Origin: Lachnospiraceae bacterium
GTDB taxonomy: Bacteria > Bacillota_A > Clostridia > Lachnospirales > Lachnospiraceae
NCBI GenBank assembly: GCA_017540915.1
Contig: JAFYAD010000275.1
Span: forward strand, 1-13,288
Direction of reading: 5' to 3'
DNA length: 13,288 nt
Part shown: piece by piece, positions 7,191-13,288 of the stretch
Position numbering within the stretch: the first letter of the stretch is position 1
Layout of the letters: each line of letters starts with the position of its first letter
Notes under the pieces: generated by a model
What the model saw: the letters and a program-made list of their open reading frames with translations, nothing else
Databases searched by the model: none
Told to the model about the DNA's origin: nothing
Translations under genes and position numbers: made by a program

Positions 7191-8243
7191 ATGAAAAACA
7201 TGTTTTTTAAGAGAGTACTGGCTCTGGCATTGACTGCGGCACTCATAATTCCTGCAGTGCCTGCAAATGCTGCGTCGCGGAGTGCAAAGGCTGAGAAAAA
7301 GCTGACAGCAAAGGCTGAGAAGCTTGCGGTAGCAGATGCGCTGAGCGGCTCGGCAATACCGATATATTACGGCCTTGTGGATATCAATGGCGATAAGGTC
7401 ACGGAGATGATCACCGCGCAGGGAGCCAATACCAACACTATTACGATATATGGCTACAGCAGTAAGGTTATAAAGCTTGGAAAGGCAAAAAATGTTTATG
7501 ACATCCGGCTGGATAAGGCCGCAAAGAAGATCATAGTCATAAGCGGCAATGAGGAGACCGGCAAGGGAGCATTCACCGAGTATGTTTTGAACAAAAAGGG
7601 TACTAAGCTTACCCAAAAGGATAAATACACATACAGCGCAAAAAAAAGTGCCAACAAAAAGAACGGAAAGAAGATCTCTGCAGATGAGATGGATAAGTAT
7701 GTCGAGAGTGTATATGATCTGGATTCGGTGTTGGTGACCGATATGTCGGATCTGGCAGCCGGCTACTATGACAATAACGTCTATGCAAACGGATTGACCG
7801 GTGCACTGATAGGTCTGGGCAGCGATTCCTTTGAGGCCAGGCTTTACAGTGTGACCAACACGGATGGAAAAGAGGAGCTTAAGGAGGTAAAGAAAGCGAC
7901 AGTCACAGCAGGACAGGACATTGCGGATACTGCATTCGGAAAGTTTGATCTTTCGGATATGGGGCTTCTGCCGGGAGAGAGCTTCACAAGCTATGCATAT
8001 TCGGATGACGAGAGCAGCGCTGATTACAACTATGAGTATTACCAGACCACGATTCCGGTGGATGCTGCACAGTCGCTGCTGCCGGGGTACGCTCTGCCGG
8101 AGAATACGGATGAGATAGTGGGCAAATACACTGTCGATGACCGCTGCCAGCTTGTCAGGGCGGAAATTTTCTGCTCCGTAGCCGGAGCACCGGTGTTATT
8201 TGCAGTATATACCTTTGATCGTATAGAAACAGCGGAATTATAA
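7191..8243 (+). CDS. Secreted protein with an EF-hand-like D-x-N-G-D loop, function unknown
   Basis: 350 residues. The ATG at 7191 has AAAAGGAGG ending at 7184, 6 bases upstream. A classic signal peptide (MKNMFFKRVLALALTAALIIPAV, cleavage near ANA-A at residues 25-28) sends it outside. A short lysine-rich helix (about 30-50) follows, then YYGLVDINGDKVTEM with a calcium-loop-like D64-x-N-x-D68-x-x-x-E72, a beta-rich middle (about 75-130), a lysine-rich stretch (about 130-160), and a C-terminal domain rich in Asp, Ser and Tyr. I recognise no catalytic family. The loop has the same spacing as in the secreted gene at 9224, so both may descend from one exported lineage. It is followed after 42 bases by the second HD-GYP gene and is probably cotranscribed with it. 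A role in surface attachment or sensing is only a guess. Confidence 0.88.
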   Translation: MKNMFFKRVLALALTAALIIPAVPANAASRSAKAEKKLTAKAEKLAVADALSGSAIPIYYGLVDINGDKVTEMITAQGANTNTITIYGYSSKVIKLGKAKNVYDIRLDKAAKKIIVISGNEETGKGAFTEYVLNKKGTKLTQKDKYTYSAKKSANKKNGKKISADEMDKYVESVYDLDSVLVTDMSDLAAGYYDNNVYANGLTGALIGLGSDSFEARLYSVTNTDGKEELKEVKKATVTAGQDIADTAFGKFDLSDMGLLPGESFTSYAYSDDESSADYNYEYYQTTIPVDAAQSLLPGYALPENTDEIVGKYTVDDRCQLVRAEIFCSVAGAPVLFAVYTFDRIETAEL

Positions 8244-8285
8244 TATTTACAGCAGGGTTGTAGCCAAAGGAACAGAGGACGGTCA

Positions 8286-9167
8286 ATGATATCAACGCTT
8301 ATACTCATCGGAAGCATCATAATGGTGGGGAATATAATTGCATATGTCAGGTTTATCAAAAACTCGACCGATGTGATGCTGTCAGGCAGGCGCGGCGAAC
8401 CGATATGGGAAAAGACGGGTCTTGCTTTGCTTGTTTTCTTTCTTTTAGGATATCTTGGAGTTGCATTTTTTGGCAGACCGGATCTCTTGATGGCGGGAAT
8501 ACTTTTCTTCGGGGCGGTATTTGTATCACTGGCGTTAGTACTGCTGTATCATCTGGTTGATACGCTGAAAGACAGGAGTATTGAGGTCACGGAGACGCTG
8601 ATAGGTGTTATTGAGGCGAGAGATCCGAACCTGAACGGACACAGCCGTAATGTACAGATGCTGTCAATGTGCCTGTACAGACATCTGCCTTCATCCATGA
8701 AGGAAGGGATAAGTCCGGTAAGTTTTGAATATGCGGCTTTGCTGCATGATGTGGGAAAGCTGGGAGTACCCGAGTCCATCCTGAATAAGCCGGGAAAGCT
8801 GGAACCAGAGGAATGGGAAGTGATGAAGCAGCATCCGAGGATCGCAATGGATCTTCTCAGGACGCTGCCTTCTTTTGATGAGATAAAGGACTGGATCCTG
8901 TATCATCATGAAAGGATGGATGGAAAGGGCTATTTCGGTGTTCCCGGAGAGGATATTCCCATGGCTGCGCGGCTCATAGCCGTATGTGACACCTATTCCG
9001 CCATAACAATGAGGCGTTCATATAAGGACAAACGGACACATGAAGAAGCCGTGAAGATAATACAGGATGTGGCAGGAACGCAGCTTGATCCGGACATAGT
9101 GAGGATCTTTACGTCCATTCCAAAGGAAGAGCTGCAGGCGTGTACGCCGGAAACTGTGGATTTCTGA
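8286..9167 (+). CDS. Membrane HD-GYP domain protein with variant GYP motif
   Basis: 293 residues. The ATG at 8286 has AGAGGA ending 6 bases upstream. The N-terminal about 95 residues carry three hydrophobic segments (near 1-20, 45-62 and 68-92) with no evident sensor fold, then a linker into an HD-GYP domain from about residue 100 (TLIGVIEARDPNLNGHSRNVQ). The metal motifs are His154-Asp155 (LLHDVGK), His207-His208-Glu209 and D-x-x-x-A in CDTYSAIT. The signature reads DGKGYFGVPGEDIP: the proline of GYP is replaced by Phe217 and a Val-Pro pair follows, so c-di-GMP contact may differ. It is probably still a phosphodiesterase, but less surely than the protein at 5365. It sits between the two secreted-protein genes with short gaps of 42 and 56 bases, suggesting one transcript. 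Confidence 0.9.
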   Translation: MISTLILIGSIIMVGNIIAYVRFIKNSTDVMLSGRRGEPIWEKTGLALLVFFLLGYLGVAFFGRPDLLMAGILFFGAVFVSLALVLLYHLVDTLKDRSIEVTETLIGVIEARDPNLNGHSRNVQMLSMCLYRHLPSSMKEGISPVSFEYAALLHDVGKLGVPESILNKPGKLEPEEWEVMKQHPRIAMDLLRTLPSFDEIKDWILYHHERMDGKGYFGVPGEDIPMAARLIAVCDTYSAITMRRSYKDKRTHEEAVKIIQDVAGTQLDPDIVRIFTSIPKEELQACTPETVDF

Positions 9168-9179
9168 TATTTCTGATAT
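9162..9179 (+). repeat. Tandem 9-bp duplication across the stop codon of the second HD-GYP gene
   Basis: TTCTGATAT occurs twice in a row (9162-9170 and 9171-9179). The TGA stop of the HD-GYP gene (9165-9167) lies in the first copy. It looks like a small slippage duplication with no effect on the protein. Confidence 0.6.
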
Positions 9180-9223
9180 TGAAAGGGCAATTTCAAAACA
9201 AGTGCTGGTAACGGGAGGATGAC

Positions 9224-10090
9224 ATGAAGCTTAAGACCATTATGAAAAATGCGATGCTCTGTACAGGTGCCACATTGGCATTTGCGGTGTTTTTTCCCGC
9301 CGGTGTAAAGGCGGCGGCTCAGGATACACTTCGTGAGAAGATCACGGGTGAGAGCGGATATAGTATAGTAAAGGATTATTACGCAGACTATGACGGTGAC
9401 TGAAATAAAGAGTTGTTTGCCGTGGTCAGGGATGATGGCGAGGGTAACGGTCAGCAGCTGTGGTTTGCGAATGACGAAAAGACAGAGTGTCTGTATAATG
9501 AAGGAAACTCGTTGTATTGCAGTACGGAAGTCGAGCGTATATGCAGGGTCAGCGATGATCAGCAGATATTTATAATGGAAATGGGTTCATACGGCAGCGG
9601 TTCTGTTTCCCTGTGCTGCTATATTGAAAATGGCGATGCGGTGTGCAGATACGCATCCGAAGGACTGACACATCTGACAGGAGCGGATTTTGTGGTATAT
9701 CCGAGTGCTTATGATTATTATGTGGATTCATTCGGCATAGGTACAGGACATACCTACAAGCCTTATTACATCAAATGGACAGGAGATGGTTTTAAGGAGT
9801 ATACAGCCAAAAAGCTTTCTTTTAAAAAATTCAAAAAATACACAGGCGCCAAAAAATACATCCGAAAGATCAAAAAAGAGGGCTACGAAATAGATGATAT
9901 CCTGTGCAGGAGCAACGGCATCATCAATGTTAATGTTCATCAGGACGATGAATATGATGGAGTAACCTACGACAACGTCAACTTTGAGTTGAAGGGCAAT
10001 ACCGTAAAGCTTATAAAGCTTTACAAGGATGCAAAGGGCGTCGTGGCAAGCTCTTCTCACGGCGGTGTATATGCAGCTTCAGGGTTCTGA
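9224..10090 (+). pseudogene. Secreted protein gene interrupted by an in-frame TGA
   Basis: One continuous frame runs from ATG 9224 (GGGAGG at 9213-9217 upstream) to 10090, 288 codons, broken only by TGA at 9401-9403 (codon 60). The first 59 codons give a signal peptide (MKLKTIMKN, hydrophobic core, AGVKAAAQ near residue 25-33) and end at DYYADYDGD. After the stop the frame resumes NKELFAVVRDDGEG. The intact motif would be D-Y-D-G-D-x-N-K-E-L, an EF-hand-like loop whose missing residue is normally Gly, so GGA to TGA by one base change is the simplest account. The rest is beta-rich, then lysine-rich (SFKKFKKY, YIRKIKK). Without readthrough only a 59-aa exported peptide is made. The remaining frame is otherwise clean, so the stop is recent, a sequencing error, or recoded. 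The family is unknown to me. Confidence 0.85.
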
Positions 10091-10149
10091 TGTGTGTTTT
10101 TTGCATAGGGCAGATATTAATGATGGGATAATATAGTGATTTTATCTTA

Positions 10150-10167
10150 CCGGACAAAATTGTCCGG
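10150..10167. promoter_or_regulatory. Near-perfect palindrome CCGGACAAAATTGTCCGG
   Basis: Eight-base arms (10150-10157 and 10160-10167) flank two central bases. As RNA it would form a short strong hairpin, but the nearest T-rich stretch begins about 12 bases later, so it is not a good intrinsic terminator by itself. It may be a protein-binding dyad or an RNA structure ahead of the terminator at 10201. Confidence 0.5.
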
Positions 10168-10200
10168 CAGAAACAAATCTTTTCTTGATTCAAACACAAC

Positions 10201-10240
10201 AGGCATGGTTATCAAAGCGGTAATCGTGCCTTTTCTTTTT
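10201..10240 (+). terminator. Strong intrinsic terminator closing the HD-GYP/secreted block
   Basis: AGGCATGGTTA (10201-10211) pairs along all 11 positions, two of them G-U, with TAATCGTGCCT (10221-10231) around a 9-base loop. TTTTCTTTTT ends at 10240. It is the clearest terminator in the window and separates the upstream gene block from the recombinase remnant, whose frame begins at its T run. Confidence 0.85.
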
Positions 10241-10372
10241 GAAGGAGCAAAGTCCGGAGCTGTATAGGAACTGCCGGGACATTCGGAAGTCAGTACCACA
10301 ATGAATATCTATACGCACGCTGCAAGAGAGTCAAAGAAGTCTTCGGAAAGGCTTCCTGACAGACTTGCATAA
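10238..10372 (+). pseudogene. Remnant of a tyrosine recombinase (integrase) C-terminus
   Basis: Reading from 10238 gives FEGAKSGAV, a stop (TAG 10265-10267), then ELPGHSEVSTTMNIYTHA and ARESKKSSERLPDRLA ending at TAA 10370-10372. This matches the C-terminal end of phage and conjugative-element integrases, whose usual form is EAGAxxxxVQELLGHSxxSTTMNIYTHA. It keeps the GH of the GHxxxxTT box and the active-site Tyr of NIYTH. The TAG sits where the family has Gln (CAG to TAG), and LLGH has become LPGH. Everything upstream of this tail is gone, so it is a fossil rather than a working enzyme. It indicates that an integrative element once occupied or was inserted at this spot. Confidence 0.8.
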
Positions 10373-10440
10373 AAGATTCTCTTATGGAAAAATTATAAGG
10401 AAAAAGCGGTAGATTATTTTTGGATGTATAGAAGTTTTTG

Positions 10441-10449
10441 TGATAGAAT
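10441..10449 (+). promoter_or_regulatory. Possible extended -10 promoter for the deacetylase gene
   Basis: TGATAGAAT fits TGnTAnAAT, and an overlapping TATAAC lies at 10450-10455. The -35 candidate TGGATG (10421-10426, 17-base spacer) is poor. A start near 10456 would give a leader of about 50 bases and exclude an ATG at 10456 as translation start. Confidence 0.4.
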
Positions 10450-10506
10450 TATAACATGATAAGTCTGTATCTCTATCCCGAAAAACATCCGGATGAAAGG
10501 AATAAT

Positions 10507-11967
10507 ATGAAAAAAACTGTCAGAACGTTTTCTGTTTTTCTAATATTGGTTTTGATACTCACCCTTGTGCCCTCAAACAGTGCCTTTGCAACCGATTACA
10601 GCACTTATTCCAATAACTCCAAAGGGTGGGGACTGTATTCAAAGACGGATCATTCCACACCGGGAGGCAGCGCGTCCTCGGAAACACTGAAAAAATACGA
10701 TGCATACTATCTGGGCGACACTTCCCGAAAGGTGTGCTATCTCACCTTCGACTGCGGTTACGAATATGGCAACACTCCATCCATATTGGATACCTTGAAA
10801 AAGAACAATGTCAAGGCCGTTTTCTTTCTGACTGAGCATTTCGTCAGAACCAACCCGGATCTTGTAAAGCGTATGAAGGACGAAGGGCACCTCATAGGTA
10901 ATCACACTTCAAAGCACAAAAGGCTTCCCACTCTTTCGGTTGACAGCATTAAGAGCGAAATGAAGGCGGTGGAGGATGTAGTAAAGGAATGTACCGGATA
11001 TACTCTCGACAAGATCATGCGACCGCCGGAGGGCGCTTACAGTGACCGTGTGTTAAAGGTTTTGCAAGACATGGGATACACCACCCTGTTCTGGAGTATG
11101 GCATGGAAGGACTGGGATGTGAAGAATCAGCCTTCAGTCGCATCTGTTGAAGACCAGTTCAAAAAGCACCATCACAACGGCATGGTGCCTCTCATGCACG
11201 TGATCTCCACCGCTGACACCAAGGCTCTGCCTTCGGTCATCAAATTTCTCAGAGACACAGGCTACTCTCTGGAGCGCTTCGACAACGTTTACAAAGCAAA
11301 TCCGCATCTTAAAATAAAACTCAAAGACTTTGAATACAACGGCAAAGGTGCTAAGAGAAATCTTATCATAAAAACCCGTTCAAAAAGCAGAAAGACTGTT
11401 TTGTTTTACAAAAAAGGGCGCACCAAGCCCATGAAAAACATACCTGTTTCAGCCGGAACGTATTTTGTGGAAGTCATTCAAAATACCACCGCAAATTACA
11501 GAGAAGCACAGGCGAAGCTGAAATTCAAGATCAAGCGCGCCACTACGGAAGTGATTTTAAAGGTAAAGGGAGCTGATAAGACAGATCATACTGTGCCGGA
11601 TTCGTATGATACTCTAGGTGGATCATATTCGGAAAACGCTGTTTCAAATGATTCTGTTTCCGGGAATACTTCTTCTGATAATGCTGTATCGTGCAACTTT
11701 ATTTCGGACGATATTTTGCAGGATAACGATACAACATCCAATAAAAATGATGATATTATCCGCATCACCTTAGGATCGGACTACTCCTTTAAGGTGATCT
11801 GTGCCAACAAGAAAGGAACCGTGGAATTAAAATACTACGATTCCCTCGGACACAGGATCGAAAAGCCCGAAACGGCAGGCGAATACAGAGTAAAAGCATC
11901 CGTTTCCGGCACCAAAAACTACAAGCGTTCCGTTTCGGATACTTATTATTTTACAATACACGAATGA
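10507..11967 (+). CDS. PdaA-like secreted polysaccharide deacetylase with C-terminal extension
   Basis: 486 residues from ATG 10507, chosen over an in-frame ATG at 10456 because GAAAGGA lies just upstream and a signal peptide follows at once (MKKTVRTFSVFLILVLILTL, cleavage near AFA-T). Residues about 50-265 form a NodB deacetylase domain of the PdaA type: GWGLYSKTDHSTPGG and YYLGDTSRKVCYLTFDCGYE (Asp82), metal ligands His133 and His137 in GNHTSKH, RPPEGAYS (Arg172), and LMHVIS (His231). PdaA removes the acetyl group from N-acetylmuramic acid on the way to muramic delta-lactam in spore cortex. Residues about 275-355 and 415-486 are two beta domains ending in an AGTYFVEV or AGEYRVKA pattern, joined by a Ser/Asn/Asp linker with repeated NAVS and NDSVSGN. 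That extension is absent from Bacillus PdaA, so a vegetative wall role is possible. Confidence 0.88.
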   Translation: MKKTVRTFSVFLILVLILTLVPSNSAFATDYSTYSNNSKGWGLYSKTDHSTPGGSASSETLKKYDAYYLGDTSRKVCYLTFDCGYEYGNTPSILDTLKKNNVKAVFFLTEHFVRTNPDLVKRMKDEGHLIGNHTSKHKRLPTLSVDSIKSEMKAVEDVVKECTGYTLDKIMRPPEGAYSDRVLKVLQDMGYTTLFWSMAWKDWDVKNQPSVASVEDQFKKHHHNGMVPLMHVISTADTKALPSVIKFLRDTGYSLERFDNVYKANPHLKIKLKDFEYNGKGAKRNLIIKTRSKSRKTVLFYKKGRTKPMKNIPVSAGTYFVEVIQNTTANYREAQAKLKFKIKRATTEVILKVKGADKTDHTVPDSYDTLGGSYSENAVSNDSVSGNTSSDNAVSCNFISDDILQDNDTTSNKNDDIIRITLGSDYSFKVICANKKGTVELKYYDSLGHRIEKPETAGEYRVKASVSGTKNYKRSVSDTYYFTIHE

Positions 11968-12060
11968 TCATCACCGCTCTTTTATAGGCGCTGTAATTTA
12001 GGGCATCAGTTGTTGGATTTTTAGAGTATACAAATCCCCGAAAAGTTATATCATAGAGGC

Positions 12061-12080
12061 AGTCGGTAGTAATACCGGCT
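12061..12080 (+). promoter_or_regulatory. Hairpin in the leader of the GH2 gene
   Basis: AGTCGGTA (12061-12068) pairs with TACCGGCT (12073-12080), with one G-U pair, around a GTAA loop. No T run follows, so it is not a terminator for the upstream gene. It is either a leader structure or an operator dyad for a sugar-responsive regulator. I see no confident promoter in 11968-12118; GGATTT/AAATCC at 12015-12037 is a second, weaker dyad. Confidence 0.4.
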
Positions 12081-12118
12081 TAAAATGAGTACATATCTGC
12101 TACGGAGGTTAAGGAATA

Positions 12119-13288
12119 GTGAAAACATTATTTAATGACGGATGGGAGTTTTCAAAACAGGGGATAGGACATGAGAATGATGATCCTGCAGGGATGGAGT
12201 TTTCTCCGGTGAATCTGCCCCACGACTGGCTCATAGCTCAGGCAAATGACCTGTACGAGGATTCTGTGGGATTCTACCGCAAACGCTTTTCCCTCAAAAA
12301 GGAACAGGGCAGACGGTATGAGCTGTACATTGAAGGCGCATACATGGATACAACCCTGTTTGTGAACGGGAAGACAGCAGGAGAGTGGAAATACGGATAT
12401 TCCAGCTTCTTTTTTGATATAACGGATCTTCTGCGCGACGGTGAAAACGAAATTGTGGCAAGGCTTGTATTTATGTCTCCCAACAGCCGCTGGTACAGCG
12501 GAGCCGGGCTCTACAGGGATGTATACCTCATCACGGAAAACGAGGCACATATTGTGACTGACAGTGTTTATGTATCCGCAAAGCCCGTCAGGGATGATGA
12601 GCTGAACGGGGACTGGGAGCTTGTCATCAGTGCCGAGGTGGCGTGCGGTGCAGCAGACTGTCATTGGAATAAAGGCTTTTCAGGGCTTTCCGATGTGCCG
12701 GGGGATCTTATGACAGAGTTCAATGCGCCGGAGGCGGGTATCGCGGAGAGGGCAAAGCTTGGCGAGGTATGCCGTGAGATATATCCGGATAAAACAGTCC
12801 GGGTGGAGATAAAAAAGACAGTAACTGCTCCGAAGCTCTGGTCACTTACGTCCTGCAATCTGTATACGGCGTCAGTGTCCATAGAGGGAGATGATGCAGT
12901 ATCCGTGAAATTCGGTTTCAGAAGCTTCAGGTTTGACGCTGACCACGGATTCTTTTTAAACGGCGAGCATATCAAGATACAGGGTGTCTGCGAGCATCAC
13001 GATCTGGGTGCCATAGGCGCAGTGTTTAACAAAAGCGCCATGCGCCGCAAGTATGAGATTCTGAGGGGCATGGGCGTTAATGCCGTGCGCACGGCACACA
13101 ACATGCCGGCGGCAGGTCTTTTGGAGCTTGCGGATGAGATGGGATTTCTGGTGATGGATGAGGCCTTCGATATGTGGGAGGGCAGCAAGACTGAGTTCGA
13201 TTACGGAAGATTTTTCAAGGAGTGGAATGAGCGGGATGTAAGGAGTTGGGTACGCAGAGACCGCAATCATCCCAGTGTGTTCATGTGG
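12119..13288 (+). CDS. Glycoside hydrolase family 2 (beta-galactosidase-like), 3' end outside window
   Basis: An open frame of 390 codons runs from GTG 12119 (GGAGG at 12104-12108, 10 bases upstream) to the last base with no stop. It begins VKTLFNDGWEFSK and has no signal peptide, so it should be cytoplasmic. Residues about 1-140 are the GH2 sugar-binding jelly roll (NLPHDWL, GFYRKRF, LYIEGAYMDTTLFVNGK, NSRWYSGAGLYRDVYL). Residues about 141-265 are the immunoglobulin-like beta domain, and the TIM barrel starts near FGFRSFRFD and FFLNGEHIKIQGVCEHHDLG, then MGVNAVRTAHN and DEAFDMW. The window stops at RDRNHPSVFMW, immediately before the S-x-G-N-E box with the acid/base glutamate. Typical members run 600-1000 residues, so about half is missing. 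Substrate (beta-galactoside, glucuronide or mannoside) cannot be decided here. Confidence 0.93.
   Translation, partial: MKTLFNDGWEFSKQGIGHENDDPAGMEFSPVNLPHDWLIAQANDLYEDSVGFYRKRFSLKKEQGRRYELYIEGAYMDTTLFVNGKTAGEWKYGYSSFFFDITDLLRDGENEIVARLVFMSPNSRWYSGAGLYRDVYLITENEAHIVTDSVYVSAKPVRDDELNGDWELVISAEVACGAADCHWNKGFSGLSDVPGDLMTEFNAPEAGIAERAKLGEVCREIYPDKTVRVEIKKTVTAPKLWSLTSCNLYTASVSIEGDDAVSVKFGFRSFRFDADHGFFLNGEHIKIQGVCEHHDLGAIGAVFNKSAMRRKYEILRGMGVNAVRTAHNMPAAGLLELADEMGFLVMDEAFDMWEGSKTEFDYGRFFKEWNERDVRSWVRRDRNHPSVFMW

Noticed and set aside
9401..9403. TGA read as selenocysteine
   Set aside because: The position belongs to a Gly-containing calcium-loop motif rather than a redox site, and I see no clear selenocysteine insertion hairpin just downstream.
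12152..13270. Reverse-strand frames opposite the last gene
   Set aside because: They are shadows; the forward frame from 12119 has clear GH2 motifs through to the window end.

Overview
The window looks like chromosomal DNA of a Gram-positive anaerobe of the class Clostridia, most likely Lachnospiraceae. This rests on moderate GC, strong AGGAGG ribosome sites, an FN3-rich amidase/glucosaminidase, a PadR-DUF1700-DUF4097 operon, HD-GYP proteins with multi-TM N-termini, and a PdaA-like deacetylase with an Ser-Asn-rich linker. The family assignment is inference. Every supported gene lies on the + strand.

Layout: (1) 1-500, the C-terminal half of a carbamate kinase. (2) 531-3144, a secreted amidase/glucosaminidase wall hydrolase followed closely by a 72-aa cytoplasmic-looking protein, ending in an intrinsic terminator. 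(3) 3256-5213, a promoter region dense in palindromes driving padR, a DUF1700/HAAS membrane protein and a membrane-anchored DUF4097 repeat protein; this is a typical envelope-sensing operon. (4) 5276-10240, two HD-GYP putative c-di-GMP phosphodiesterases alternating with two secreted proteins that share a D-x-[DN]-G-D-x-x-x-E loop. The second secreted gene carries an in-frame TGA inside that loop, and the block closes with a strong terminator. (5) 10238-10372, a decayed tyrosine-recombinase C-terminus, the only trace of a mobile element. (6) 10507-11967, a PdaA-like polysaccharide deacetylase with a long C-terminal extension. (7) 12119 to the window end, a glycoside hydrolase family 2 (beta-galactosidase-like) gene cut off before its catalytic centre.

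The genes share a surface theme: peptidoglycan cleavage and modification, envelope stress sensing, c-di-GMP turnover linked to exported proteins, and glycan degradation. I see no CRISPR array, rRNA, tRNA, phage structural genes or defence system. No obviously new system stands out. The most unusual items are the alternating HD-GYP/secreted-protein block with its nonsense codon, the padR leader with two promoters and two ribosome sites, and the integrase fossil.
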